DNA of 64,000 bases from contig DAMCAP010000002.1 in NCBI GenBank assembly GCA_032059445.1, positions 104,680-168,679 of the forward strand, given 5' to 3'. The translations under genes and the position numbers were made by a program. The DNA is from DAMCAP01 sp032059445. Lineage in GTDB: Bacteria; Bacillota; Clostridia; Oscillospirales; Ruminococcaceae. Each line of letters begins with the position of its first letter. The first letter of the stretch is position 1. Under the pieces are notes generated by a model. That model searched no databases and had not been told where the DNA came from. It saw only the letters and a list, made by a program, of their open reading frames with translations. Positions 8,085 through 15,993 of the stretch are shown in pieces.

Positions 8085-9623
8085 ATGGGAAAGAACAAAA
8101 AGAAAAAACAAGTAGTTTTACAACCGGATAGTCTCGGAAAAAAGGACTTTAGTGCCCTTAGCTTTTCCAAAAGTCTTGACGAAAACAAACAAATGATCTT
8201 TAACATCTTTCTAAATGATCAGACTTTGGTTTCAAGAGATTTGCTTAACCAGTCAAACGGGCTCAAGTGCTGTATCTTCTTCATTGATGGTATGGTAAAA
8301 AATGATATCATCAACGATTATGTCATCCGTTCCTATTTAACTGCACAGCAGCTCCCACAGGGGAAGGATCTTTTGGAGACTATTCGCACACAGGTGCTGA
8401 CCTCTAACGCTGTCGAGCAGACCGTTTCGATCCAGCATATAGTAGACGGGATATTGTACGGAGATACCGTGCTCCTCGTCGAAGGGGCAGAGGGCGCCTT
8501 GATCATCAACACCAAGGGCTTCCAGATACGCGCCGTCGCGGAGCCCGACACCGAAAAATCCTTGAGAGGCCCTAGAGAGGGCTTCACCGAGTGTCTCTTG
8601 GTAAATCTATCGCTCATACGCAGGAAGCTGCGCACCAGTGATCTTAAGGTAGAGTTTATGAGCTTTGGTACTCGCAGCAATACGCAGACCTGCCTGTGCT
8701 ACCTCGAAAGCTTGACCGATAAAAAAATCCTGCGGGAATTAAAGCGCCGCCTTAAAAGGATCGATATGGATGGCGTGCTCGACTCTAACTATATCACTGA
8801 GCAGATCAAAGATCATCCCTTAAGCCCTTTTAAAACCGTCGGTATTACAGAAAAACCCGACGTGCTTGCAGCCAAGCTATTAGAGGGAAGAATCGCCTTG
8901 TTTGTGGATGGTTCTCCCGTAGTGCTCACAGTCCCATTCCTGTTGATTGAAAACTTCCAGTCAGGCGACGACTATTATCTTAATTACTATTTTGCATCCT
9001 TCGATAGAATGCTCAAAATCCTATCATTTTTTATATCGGTCAGCGTGCCGGCCATCTATATAGCCCTTACCACTTACCATCGAGAGATGATCCCTACAGC
9101 ACTTGCCCTCAACATTGCAAAATCACGACACGACGTACCACTCCCTACCGTGGTAGAGTGCTTATTGATGCTGCTGCTCTTTGAGTTTATCCGAGAAACC
9201 GGTATCCGCATGCCCGCCAATGTTGGTCAAGCCCTGAGCGTAGTCGGTGCTCTGGTAATCGGGCAAGCAGCGGTAGAAGCCAATTTTATCAGCGCTCCCA
9301 TGGTTATCGTGGTAGCCGTCACCGCCATTACAGGCCTTACCAACCCCTCTATTAAGGGAGCAATGATCGGCATGCGATACTTCCTGCTGATATTGTCCTC
9401 AATTTTAGGTCTGTATGGGTATTTCTTTGGTAGCATTGCAATCTTAATCCAGATGTTAAGCATCAAGTCCTTTGGTGTCGTCTATGCTTCACAGTTTTTG
9501 ACTGCATATGAGCATAAAGCGCAAGATAGCATTATTCGTATGCCTTGGTGGTTTATGAAGTACCGGCCAAACTACGTAATAAACGATCGGGTCAGAAGCC
9601 CCGGAAAAGGGGGTAAAGCATGA
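8085..9623 (+). CDS. gerKA: Spore germinant receptor subunit A (GerA family)
   Basis: GerA/GerKA-type subunit of a germinant receptor of the spore inner membrane. A hydrophilic N-terminal domain of about 290 residues (including NGLKCCIFFIDGMV and the FMSFGTRSNTQTCLCYL region) is followed by a membrane domain with about five segments, including the family stretches YYFASFDRMLKI and RETGIRMPANVGQALSVVGA. The ATG at 8085 has AGGGGGAAAG just before it. In-frame TTG codons at 8028 and 8043 are possible longer starts; the TTG at 8043 also follows a purine-rich stretch. Its end overlaps the next gene by 4 bases, so the genes are translationally coupled. Which germinant it senses cannot be told. Confidence 0.93.
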   Translation: MGKNKKKKQVVLQPDSLGKKDFSALSFSKSLDENKQMIFNIFLNDQTLVSRDLLNQSNGLKCCIFFIDGMVKNDIINDYVIRSYLTAQQLPQGKDLLETIRTQVLTSNAVEQTVSIQHIVDGILYGDTVLLVEGAEGALIINTKGFQIRAVAEPDTEKSLRGPREGFTECLLVNLSLIRRKLRTSDLKVEFMSFGTRSNTQTCLCYLESLTDKKILRELKRRLKRIDMDGVLDSNYITEQIKDHPLSPFKTVGITEKPDVLAAKLLEGRIALFVDGSPVVLTVPFLLIENFQSGDDYYLNYYFASFDRMLKILSFFISVSVPAIYIALTTYHREMIPTALALNIAKSRHDVPLPTVVECLLMLLLFEFIRETGIRMPANVGQALSVVGALVIGQAAVEANFISAPMVIVVAVTAITGLTNPSIKGAMIGMRYFLLILSSILGLYGYFFGSIAILIQMLSIKSFGVVYASQFLTAYEHKAQDSIIRMPWWFMKYRPNYVINDRVRSPGKGGKA

Positions 9624-10774
9624 AAAACATGAAAAAACCTTACAAAATAATCCTATTACTGATCGGCATGTGGCTGCTTAGCGGCTGCTGGAACTATACC
9701 GAAATCAACGAACAGGCCAATGTGTCTTCCATCGCAATCGATAAAGGAGAGGACGGCAAAAAGTACCACATCACCGCGGAGCTGATTAGCGCCACTGCTG
9801 ATACCAAAGAGGCCAACACTCCCATATCCTTTGTAGAAGGCGATGGAAATTCCGTGCTCGACGCATTTCGTAAAATGGTTTCTGTATCCTCCAAAAAGCT
9901 CTACTTCGGCCACTGCAAGATTGTGGTGCTCAGTGAAGATATAGCCAGAGAAGGCTTCCTCCCGATCCTCGATATGATTATGAGAGATGCGGAAGTGCGC
10001 ATGACGATTGATTTCATAGTTTCGAAAGAAAAAACCGCCAAAGAAATCTTATTCCAAAAACCTATATTGGAACAAATTGTGGGGTATGAGATCGATACCT
10101 CCCTTGATCAAAATGAAGACGTATTATTTGAATCCAAAAAAAGAGAAGCATATCAGATCCATAATGTACTAAAGTCTAAGGGAGTTTCTCTGATGCTACC
10201 GGCGGTTGATGTAATTTCGCTACACAAGGGCGAAACCACCTTTCGCCTTAATGGTGTAGCGGTATTTAAAGAAGACAAGCTTCTAGGGTTTATGGATCAA
10301 GAAGATACGAAAAGCTGCCTCTTTGCCAACGACCAGATCAAAGGCGGAGCGTTATCAATACCCCTCGATCGTATACGAGATAACTATATGACAGCTGAAA
10401 TCACCAAGAATAAAACCAAAGTCACCCCAGTGCTAAAGGATGGCAAGCTAAGCATGGAGATCTTAATCTCCACTGATGTCAACATTGAGCAATTTACACC
10501 ATATGGCGACATGGCCCTTGAGAGCTCCTGTGAATTAATCAATCAATATATTGAGCAGAGAGTCAGCAAAGTTGTTAAAAAAGTTCAGCAGAATTATGGT
10601 GTTGATATATTTGGCTTTGGCAGCATAATCCACCGAACTCAACCAAAGCTCTGGGAGCAGTATAAAGATAATTGGGATGAAATCTTCCTCACCCTGCCGG
10701 TAAGCGTTAAATCCAGCACCAATATCAAGAGCAGCGGCGCGATTTACAAGTCACTCAGGATAGGAGGCAAGTAA
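9620..10774 (+). CDS. gerKC: Spore germinant receptor subunit C, lipoprotein (GerC family)
   Basis: The lipoprotein subunit of the receptor. A signal peptide ends in a lipobox, LLSGCWNYTEINEQ, whose Cys at about residue 23 should be diacylated. The CWNYxEI start and the middle region (VRMTIDFIVSKEKTAKEILF) are typical of GerAC proteins. At 384 residues it has family length. The ATGA overlap with gerKA and the TAATG junction with the next gene show a tightly packed operon, expected to be expressed in the forespore. Confidence 0.93.
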   Translation: MKNMKKPYKIILLLIGMWLLSGCWNYTEINEQANVSSIAIDKGEDGKKYHITAELISATADTKEANTPISFVEGDGNSVLDAFRKMVSVSSKKLYFGHCKIVVLSEDIAREGFLPILDMIMRDAEVRMTIDFIVSKEKTAKEILFQKPILEQIVGYEIDTSLDQNEDVLFESKKREAYQIHNVLKSKGVSLMLPAVDVISLHKGETTFRLNGVAVFKEDKLLGFMDQEDTKSCLFANDQIKGGALSIPLDRIRDNYMTAEITKNKTKVTPVLKDGKLSMEILISTDVNIEQFTPYGDMALESSCELINQYIEQRVSKVVKKVQQNYGVDIFGFGSIIHRTQPKLWEQYKDNWDEIFLTLPVSVKSSTNIKSSGAIYKSLRIGGK

Positions 10775-10992
10775 TGTTCTTTCTAATTCTATTTGGAGCA
10801 TGGTATATCATCATCTTTTTTTCAGATTTACTGCCTTTATTTAAGCTCAAAAAATACTGGCTATTTGCAATTAATATGATTTTTCTGGCAATTACCTGTG
10901 CACTCCAGTTTAGCATACTCCTTGAGCTTAAGTTCCCCACCATGACTGCTCTAATGTTAAGAGGATTTGACTTCCTGTTTTTGACGAAATGA
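10774..10992 (+). CDS. Small two-helix membrane protein of the ger operon
   Basis: A 72-residue, very hydrophobic protein with two predicted membrane segments (about 2-18 and 27-46). It starts on the last base of the gerKC stop codon (TAATG) and ends 15 bases before gerKB. Small two-helix D subunits are known in some Bacillus and Clostridium ger operons, and this one fits in position and topology, but I do not recognise the sequence itself. An accessory role in receptor assembly is inference from context. Confidence 0.75.
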   Translation: MFFLILFGAWYIIIFFSDLLPLFKLKKYWLFAINMIFLAITCALQFSILLELKFPTMTALMLRGFDFLFLTK

Positions 10993-11007
10993 TAAAGGAG
11001 ACGATCT

Positions 11008-12114
11008 ATGAAAAAAATTACTTTATCTCAAATGAGATCTACCATAATTTTGTATATACTAGGGAGCTCCTTGGTCATGGGAGGCAGCACCGTCGCCGAG
11101 CAGGATAGCTGGATTGCCATCATTGTAGCAATGATCATCATGGTGCCATTCTACTATATGTTTGCCAAGCTGGCCACTCTCTACCCAGGCAAAAACTTCT
11201 ATGAAATGGCTTATCTGGCCCTTGGTAATATCGGAGGATTTATAATAACCTTTATCTTCACCTGTTTTTCCTTGATGCTAGGGGCTCTGGTCATCCGCAA
11301 CTTTACCGAGTTTATACAGACCGTATCCTTCCTCGAGACTCCCCAGTATATCGTCGCCATTATCATGGGGCTATTGGCATACCAAGTCATCAAGGTGGGG
11401 ATCGGCATCATAGGGCGAGGAGCAAATTTGGTAGGCCCACTAGTAATAATCACAATCCTAGCTACTGTGCTTATGACCATCAACAAAATGGATATCTCCC
11501 ATATTAAGCCCATACTTTCAGTGAGCTTTAGTAAGATCCTTTCCTGCTCAATCTATTCCGTCTCCTTTCCTTTTGGAGAGGTCGTGCTATTCACAGTGCT
11601 CATGCCCTGCCTTCCAAAGGAAGAAAGCCCCTACAAGGCATATCTTCAAGCCCTTCTGATAGGCGGCACTTTACTGGTAATCGCCATGCTGCGTAATATT
11701 TTAGTGCTCGGTCTTCCTACAGCCCATGCCCTATACTTCCCTTCCTATTCGGCAGTAGGGTTTATCAATATCCGAGAGTTTATCAACCGTATCGAAGTAC
11801 TGGTATCGGGCAATTTTATTATATCCGGCCTTGTCAAAATCAGCGTATGCCTCTATTGTGTCTGTAAGGGGCTCTCTCGTATGTTTCACGCCCCAAACCA
11901 CCGCACATTTGCAGCTACCTCTGTGGCTTTGATGGTAGCGATTTCGGGCTGGGCTTTTGCTAGTACGATGGAGATGATGGAGAATATAACCATATACACC
12001 ATGACACTGCCCTTTCTCCAGATCGGGCTGCCCTTAATTGTGCTAATCGCCACCTTAATCAAGCGGCGCAAAGAAAACAAATCCCAAACCCTAGCCCCCA
12101 AAAAGCATGCATAA
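11008..12114 (+). CDS. gerKB: Spore germinant receptor subunit B (GerAB permease family)
   Basis: A 368-residue integral membrane protein with about ten hydrophobic segments, of the spore germination branch of the amino acid/polyamine/organocation transporter superfamily. The N-terminus ITLSQMRSTIILYILGSS and the segments WIAIIVAMIIMVPFYYMF and SFPFGEVVLFTVLMPCL are characteristic. In GerA receptors the B subunit binds the germinant. It is the last gene of the operon, with GGAG before its ATG, and is followed by a terminator. Confidence 0.93.
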   Translation: MKKITLSQMRSTIILYILGSSLVMGGSTVAEQDSWIAIIVAMIIMVPFYYMFAKLATLYPGKNFYEMAYLALGNIGGFIITFIFTCFSLMLGALVIRNFTEFIQTVSFLETPQYIVAIIMGLLAYQVIKVGIGIIGRGANLVGPLVIITILATVLMTINKMDISHIKPILSVSFSKILSCSIYSVSFPFGEVVLFTVLMPCLPKEESPYKAYLQALLIGGTLLVIAMLRNILVLGLPTAHALYFPSYSAVGFINIREFINRIEVLVSGNFIISGLVKISVCLYCVCKGLSRMFHAPNHRTFAATSVALMVAISGWAFASTMEMMENITIYTMTLPFLQIGLPLIVLIATLIKRRKENKSQTLAPKKHA

Positions 12115-12134
12115 AGAAACTTAAGCAAAATAAC

Positions 12135-12178
12135 AATCCGCAAGGAAGCCGTCTCAGACAGCCGCCTTGCGGATTTTG
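12135..12178 (+). terminator. Terminator of the ger operon
   Basis: AATCCGCAAGG (12135-12145) pairs with CCTTGCGGATT (12165-12175), with a TTTT end. It also contains GGC-rich sequence in the loop. The following stretch to 12400 shows no gene. Confidence 0.85.
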
Positions 12179-12400
12179 CTAATCAAATATTGGTGCCCAC
12201 AACCAAAGGGATACGGCTCTGTAAAAACCATAACCCATCCCCCTTATAATCGATTGCTTGTGGGGGGAGTGCTATTTCACCAGCCCTTTTTTCTTCAGTT
12301 GTTATATGCGAAAACAATTATTTACAGCATCTCCAAATCTGCGGTCTCTTAGAAGCAATGGATATGAAGTATCGCCATTTGGCCTTTACGTAGGTCAGAA

Positions 12401-12877
12401 TTACAATTTCTCGGAAATATAATCGACTAGCCTATCTCCGAATGGATTATGCCAAAAATAACGGAATCCACTTTTCAAAACGATAGATTCTCCCTTCAGT
12501 GTATACCAATTATCATCTACATTTTTTTCAGATAGCTTAACCACTTCGATTGTATCGATCACTTTTCCTTCTTTCACAAAGGTAACCCTATAAATGGTTT
12601 CTCCTGGATGGGTCCATATTTTAATATCCCAAGGTTTTACCATCCATACAATATTTGAGTCATTTCTATCAATGAGTACATCCGTATCGGTTATAGTGCT
12701 GATTAAATCTCCTGTTTTATATATTTTTACCGTATCAGCTTCGTATATAGGAGAGGAATCATAAGCATATATTACATGATGATATCTAAGGAAGCATACG
12801 TAGATTATTACAAGCCAAATCACCGTTTTTAAATACCTTTTGATATTTAAGTTCTTTATATAGCGTTCTATTTTCAT
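12401..12877 (-). CDS. Membrane-anchored protein of unknown function
   Basis: A 158-residue protein I do not recognise. A basic N-terminus (KIERYIKNLNIKRYLK) is followed by one hydrophobic segment (about 17-34) and an apparently extracytoplasmic domain rich in beta-type sequence. GAGGAG precedes the ATG at 12877. It stands alone between the ger operon and the tRNA genes; composition is AT-richer than the operon, so recent acquisition is possible. Confidence 0.7.
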   Translation of the reverse strand: MKIERYIKNLNIKRYLKTVIWLVIIYVCFLRYHHVIYAYDSSPIYEADTVKIYKTGDLISTITDTDVLIDRNDSNIVWMVKPWDIKIWTHPGETIYRVTFVKEGKVIDTIEVVKLSEKNVDDNWYTLKGESIVLKSGFRYFWHNPFGDRLVDYISEKL

Positions 12878-13059
12878 ATTTTCTCCTCAAATATCTCACT
12901 ATATTTATTTCCAGTTGTGTGGTAAATTATTTTTTAAGAGGTATAAAAAATCCTCCCACAGCCAGAATGTCGTCGCCAAACGTCATCTAGGCTTGCGCCT
13001 TAAAGATGTAACAGCATCTGTTAAGACTTGTGAGAGTATTCATGCCGCGTATATACCAC

Positions 13060-13087
13060 AAAAAAGCCTATTTACATAGGCTTTTTT
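13060..13087 (-). terminator. Terminator of the tRNA-Thr/tRNA-Tyr unit
   Basis: AAAAAAGCCTAT (13060-13071) pairs with ATAGGCTTTTTT (13076-13087) over a 4-base loop. On the minus strand the stem ends in a T-run, directly downstream of tRNA-Tyr. Confidence 0.9.
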
Positions 13088-13106
13088 GTGAAATGATTAA
13101 ATTTAT

Positions 13107-13192
13107 TGGTGGGAGATGGTGGATTCGGACCACCGAAGCTATAAAGCAACAGATTTACAGTCTGCCCCCTTTGGCCACTCGGGAAATCTCCC
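13107..13192 (-). tRNA. tRNA-Tyr (GTA anticodon)
   Basis: A class II tRNA with a long variable arm; 86 bases including an encoded CCA end. The acceptor stem GGGAGAT pairs at both ends, the anticodon loop CTGTAAA carries GTA, and the T arm GGTGG-TTCGAAT-CCACC is perfect. It lies 21 bases downstream of tRNA-Thr on the minus strand and probably shares its transcript. Confidence 0.95.
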
Positions 13193-13213
13193 ATATATTG
13201 TTATTCGCTTAAT

Positions 13214-13289
13214 TGGAGCTGGTGGACGGATTCGAACCCCCGACCTGCTGATTACAAATCAGCTGCTCTACCAGCTGAGCTACACCAGC
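13214..13289 (-). tRNA. tRNA-Thr (TGT anticodon), hybrid gene at the island junction
   Basis: 76 bases with encoded CCA. Acceptor stem GCTGGTG, D arm and anticodon stem GCTGA/TCAGC are intact and the loop TTTGTAA gives anticodon TGT. The 5' half (from the anticodon loop to the 5' end) lies within the 104-bp direct repeat, so in the integrated state it is island-side sequence joined to a chromosomal 3' half. One oddity: T-stem strands GGGGG and CCGTC leave a G-G mismatch at position 51:63, in the chromosomal half. Confidence 0.9.
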
Positions 13290-13355
13290 ACTCTCAACAG
13301 CTTTTATAATATATCATACTCGATATTTTTTGTCAAGCCTTTTTTCGTCATTAAA
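13252..13355. repeat. attL, 104-bp direct repeat copy
   Basis: Identical over 104 bases to 30,710-30,813. It starts with TTACAAATCAG in the tRNA-Thr anticodon arm, covers the 5' half of the tRNA gene and its promoter, and ends at CATTAAA. Beyond 13,355 the sequence stays similar to, but is no longer identical with, the bases after 30,813. Confidence 0.95.
13308..13336 (-). promoter_or_regulatory. Promoter of tRNA-Thr (island-side copy)
   Basis: On the minus strand TTGACA (13336-13331), a 17-base spacer and TATATT (13313-13308) lie about 20 bases before the tRNA 5' end. The element is inside the att repeat, so the integrated island supplies the promoter used by tRNA-Thr and probably tRNA-Tyr. 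Confidence 0.8.
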
Positions 13356-13450
13356 ATCGTTTCATATATGAATGATAGCATACCTGTATAATGTTTCCCC
13401 CTTTACTAATTAAATATTTCTGATAAAAGATATTTTTCTTTAAAATATCC

Positions 13451-13490
13451 GCCCGAAATACCCTAAAGGTGACTTTAGGCTTCTTCGGGC
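13451..13490 (-). terminator. Two-tier hairpin after the integrase gene
   Basis: An inner stem CCTAAAG/CTTTAGG (13462-13468 with 13473-13479) is nested in an outer stem GCCCGAA/TTCGGGC (13451-13457 with 13484-13490). It follows the integrase stop codon on the minus strand and probably ends its transcript before the tRNA genes, although the T-run is weak. Confidence 0.6.
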
Positions 13491-13510
13491 AGATTCTATC
13501 GGATACGGTT

Positions 13511-13542
13511 GCAGTAAACCGTGCAGTAAATTTGCAGTTAAA
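13511..13542. promoter_or_regulatory. Candidate integrase arm-type sites, left end
   Basis: Three direct repeats of GCAGT(T/A)AA begin at 13511, 13523 and 13534, i.e. spaced 12 and 11 bases. The same motif recurs at the right end (30,607 and 30,619). This is how arm-type sites of Tn916/lambda-like integrases are organised; the third copy overlaps the integrase stop codon. Confidence 0.6.
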
Positions 13543-14770
13543 CCATCGCACCAAATGCCCTATCAATCCCCCCAGTGATTGCTTTTTTCTCCTCTAGTGT
13601 AAGATGTCTGTAAATCTCATCTGTAACCTTTGAGCTGGAATGCCCTACATACCTTGTCACAGCGTCTTTCGCCATCCCCGCAGCCCTTGCATGGGAAATA
13701 AAGGAGTGTCGAAATGAATGCAGCGTATATCCCTTGTCTCCAAAACCAATGCGCTGCATAAATCTTATATAGATAGAGCGAGTACCACTGTATGTACGCA
13801 TCTGCCCCTTCTGATTGCAGAAAATGAAAGCATCTGGCTTTAGTAATTCAGGCTTACCTAAACCTTTTAGCGTTTGTAGCCTTCGCTCAAGCACCGTGCG
13901 CCACACCTCGCTGATGGGCAGCTCGCGCTTACTTTCTTTAGTTTTCAATGTACCTGCCCCATTGCTATAGCATTTTACCTTGCCATCGGTGTTTCGGTCT
14001 TGAAATTTCTTAGATTGCTGACAAATCTTAACTGTATTGTTTTCTAAATCTATATCCCTTACCCTTAACCCCAAAACTTCGCCAATTCTCATTCCAGTAT
14101 AGGTGCAAGTAAGAATAATGTCCCTCAAATCACTATATTTCCCCTGCATCGAGTATTCATTGAGTTTTTCAATGATGAAGCTTAAATCTTCCTTCTCAAT
14201 AAACATTTCCTTATCCTCACCCTCGCTTTCACTATCCCCCATGAGGACAGATTGTAGGGGATTGAGTCGTATATAATTTTGCTCAATAGCATACTTCATA
14301 ACTGGATTGAGCGTGCGCTGAATGCCCTTAATGGTTGAAACGGAAAGCCCCATTTCTGCCAAGTCATCAAAAAAAGCTTGCGCCTTCCCCTTATTGAAGT
14401 TTCCAATTGGAATATTCAGCTTCGGGATGATATACCAGTTAGTCATGTCTATATACCAATTCCATGTACTATTAGAAATTCCGGGTTTCTTATCCTCCGC
14501 ACTTGCCTTATGTGCTTTGATATGTAGGTAGTAATGAAGAGCTAACTCCCCAACCGTAATCTTTCCCTGTTTAACTGGTAAATACCCCTTATCACGCTCG
14601 TGAATCAGCTCATTTAGCAATTTACGGCATTCTTCATGGCTATCAGCATATACAGTTTTTCTAATAAGTTTCCCATCTGCACCACGTCCATACGAAATTT
14701 GCCCATAGTACTTTCCATTTGCACGTTTTCCAATATGTCCTTCGCCGTTTGCTTTAGATTTTTTCGACAT
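13538..14770 (-). CDS. int: Tyrosine recombinase / phage-type integrase
   Basis: Catalyses site-specific integration and excision of the island at tRNA-Thr. The 410-residue protein has an N-terminal AP2-like arm-binding domain (about 5-60), a SAM-like core-binding domain (about 70-165) and the catalytic domain. The catalytic residues are visible: R228 in TGMRIGEVLGL, H351 and R354 in HSFRHSF, H377 in GHSS and the nucleophile Y387 in DEIYRHL. A GGAAGG ribosome binding site lies about 12 bases before the ATG. It resembles Tn916-family and Firmicute phage integrases. A hairpin in its 5' leader (14,794-14,823) may limit its expression. Confidence 0.95.
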   Translation of the reverse strand: MSKKSKANGEGHIGKRANGKYYGQISYGRGADGKLIRKTVYADSHEECRKLLNELIHERDKGYLPVKQGKITVGELALHYYLHIKAHKASAEDKKPGISNSTWNWYIDMTNWYIIPKLNIPIGNFNKGKAQAFFDDLAEMGLSVSTIKGIQRTLNPVMKYAIEQNYIRLNPLQSVLMGDSESEGEDKEMFIEKEDLSFIIEKLNEYSMQGKYSDLRDIILTCTYTGMRIGEVLGLRVRDIDLENNTVKICQQSKKFQDRNTDGKVKCYSNGAGTLKTKESKRELPISEVWRTVLERRLQTLKGLGKPELLKPDAFIFCNQKGQMRTYSGTRSIYIRFMQRIGFGDKGYTLHSFRHSFISHARAAGMAKDAVTRYVGHSSSKVTDEIYRHLTLEEKKAITGGIDRAFGAMV

Positions 14771-14793
14771 CTTATTTCCCTACCTTCCTTTAT

Positions 14794-14823
14794 AAGCAGA
14801 AGCTGCCAGAGCAGCTTCTGCTT
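14794..14823. other. Hairpin in the leader of int
   Basis: AAGCAGAAGCTGC (14794-14806) pairs with GCAGCTTCTGCTT (14811-14823). The T-run lies on the plus-strand side, so it would terminate plus-strand transcripts; on the minus strand it is a hairpin immediately upstream of the int ribosome binding site. Confidence 0.65.
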
Positions 14824-14881
14824 TTTTTGAGCTTGAATTGTAACGCCTAACTTTATTGCAGTCAATATGACGATATAACGG

Positions 14882-15082
14882 TTATGCGATCTTATTTTTG
14901 GTAATAAAATTTTCCAGAGCCTCCTCTGTTATACGATAGCTTTTGCCGCATTTAAACCCCTCTAGCTCCCCAGAATTAATCAGTTCATACAAGGTGTGCC
15001 GAGTAATTTTAAGCAGCGTTGAAACCTCTTGCACTGTTAAGGCTTGAAGATTTTTCGATATACCTTTTACCCCTTTTTTCAT
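14882..15082 (-). CDS. xis: Excisionase-family DNA-binding protein
   Basis: A 66-residue winged helix-turn-helix protein of the excisionase/MerR-like family (LTVQEVSTLLKITRHTLYELINSGEL, then FKCGKSYRI). Such proteins bend attachment-site DNA and steer the integrase to excision, or act as repressors. GGAGG lies 8 bases before the ATG. It overlaps the end of the methylase gene by 4 bases and precedes int. Confidence 0.85.
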   Translation of the reverse strand: MKKGVKGISKNLQALTVQEVSTLLKITRHTLYELINSGELEGFKCGKSYRITEEALENFITKNKIA

Positions 15083-15993
15083 GCGGTATACCTCCCATCT
15101 GCCACCATACCGAAGCCGCTATCTCCACCAACAATATAATTGGTGTAAATCGTCTCAATTGCATCTGGCTTCTTATGACCAACTTTCCCTACAAACGAGC
15201 TTTTTTTAGTATGACAAATGTCGTAAGAGTACCACGGTTTATCAGCAAAAAAATCATCGTAAAGATCTGTACGGTAGGAGCATATGAGTACTTTTGCTTG
15301 ACTGTTGGCCACAAGGTTAAGCAGTTCCAAATGCCCCTCCGGTGTAACCATATCATGCTTATAAAGCTTGTTTGTTGTCCTCATACTGTTATTTTTCTCC
15401 TTGGGGTAGGGAGGATCTAACATGAGCATCACACTCTTATCATCCTTGTGTTTCTTAATTAGCTCGAAAGCATCCATATGTAGACAGGTCAGTCCCTCAA
15501 ACCGCTCCACCAGATACAACCTAGCGCTTATTTGCTTTTCAAATAGAAGTGGTGTAAGGTCATTTCGGTAGTATTTAAAATTTCCATTTAACGAAAGATG
15601 ACTTAGTGCTAGAGCGGTTGCACCACGTTGTATTTCATCTAAAATTGTGTGCTTACCATATTCTTTAAAGCTTGCCTCCGATTGCTCCATGTCAGATCGG
15701 AGTCTTTTAAAAGTTGCTTCAGTATAGTCCATATGCTCCAGAATGTATAACAGAATGCTTGTCCCATATTTAGCAAACATGCTTACTGCCGTGAACGGCA
15801 TATAATCAATATCCGAGTAAATCTCTTTAGGAAATGGGGCAGATAAGCGCCCCACTCCAAAGCTTCCCCCAAATGGCTCTATATAAGTATCAATACCCTC
15901 CCGCCATAAGCTGTCCGCTATAATTTGGCCACACAAACCGTTTTTTGCACCAATACGAGTAAACAAACATGGATAGTTTTTTAACTTAAGCAA
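15079..15993 (-). CDS. DNA adenine N6-methyltransferase (Dam/D12 class)
   Basis: Predicted to methylate adenine in DNA using S-adenosylmethionine. Motif I-like sequence TYIEPFGGSFGVG (about residue 36) and the catalytic DPPY motif (MLDPPYP, about residue 197) place it in the D12 class. No restriction nuclease neighbours it, so it is an orphan methylase, perhaps used to modify island DNA or regulate excision; its target site cannot be deduced. The start is TTG at 15993 behind a GGGGGG stretch, overlapping the upstream gene by 8 bases. Its C-terminal SSFVGKVGHKKPDAIETIYTN region is unusual to me. Confidence 0.85.
   Translation of the reverse strand: MLKLKNYPCLFTRIGAKNGLCGQIIADSLWREGIDTYIEPFGGSFGVGRLSAPFPKEIYSDIDYMPFTAVSMFAKYGTSILLYILEHMDYTEATFKRLRSDMEQSEASFKEYGKHTILDEIQRGATALALSHLSLNGNFKYYRNDLTPLLFEKQISARLYLVERFEGLTCLHMDAFELIKKHKDDKSVMLMLDPPYPKEKNNSMRTTNKLYKHDMVTPEGHLELLNLVANSQAKVLICSYRTDLYDDFFADKPWYSYDICHTKKSSFVGKVGHKKPDAIETIYTNYIVGGDSGFGMVADGRYTA

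Noticed and set aside
15079..15993. Restriction-modification system around the Dam-type methylase
   Set aside because: No restriction endonuclease is adjacent; the sce7726-like nuclease motif lies 14 kb away in a separate operon.
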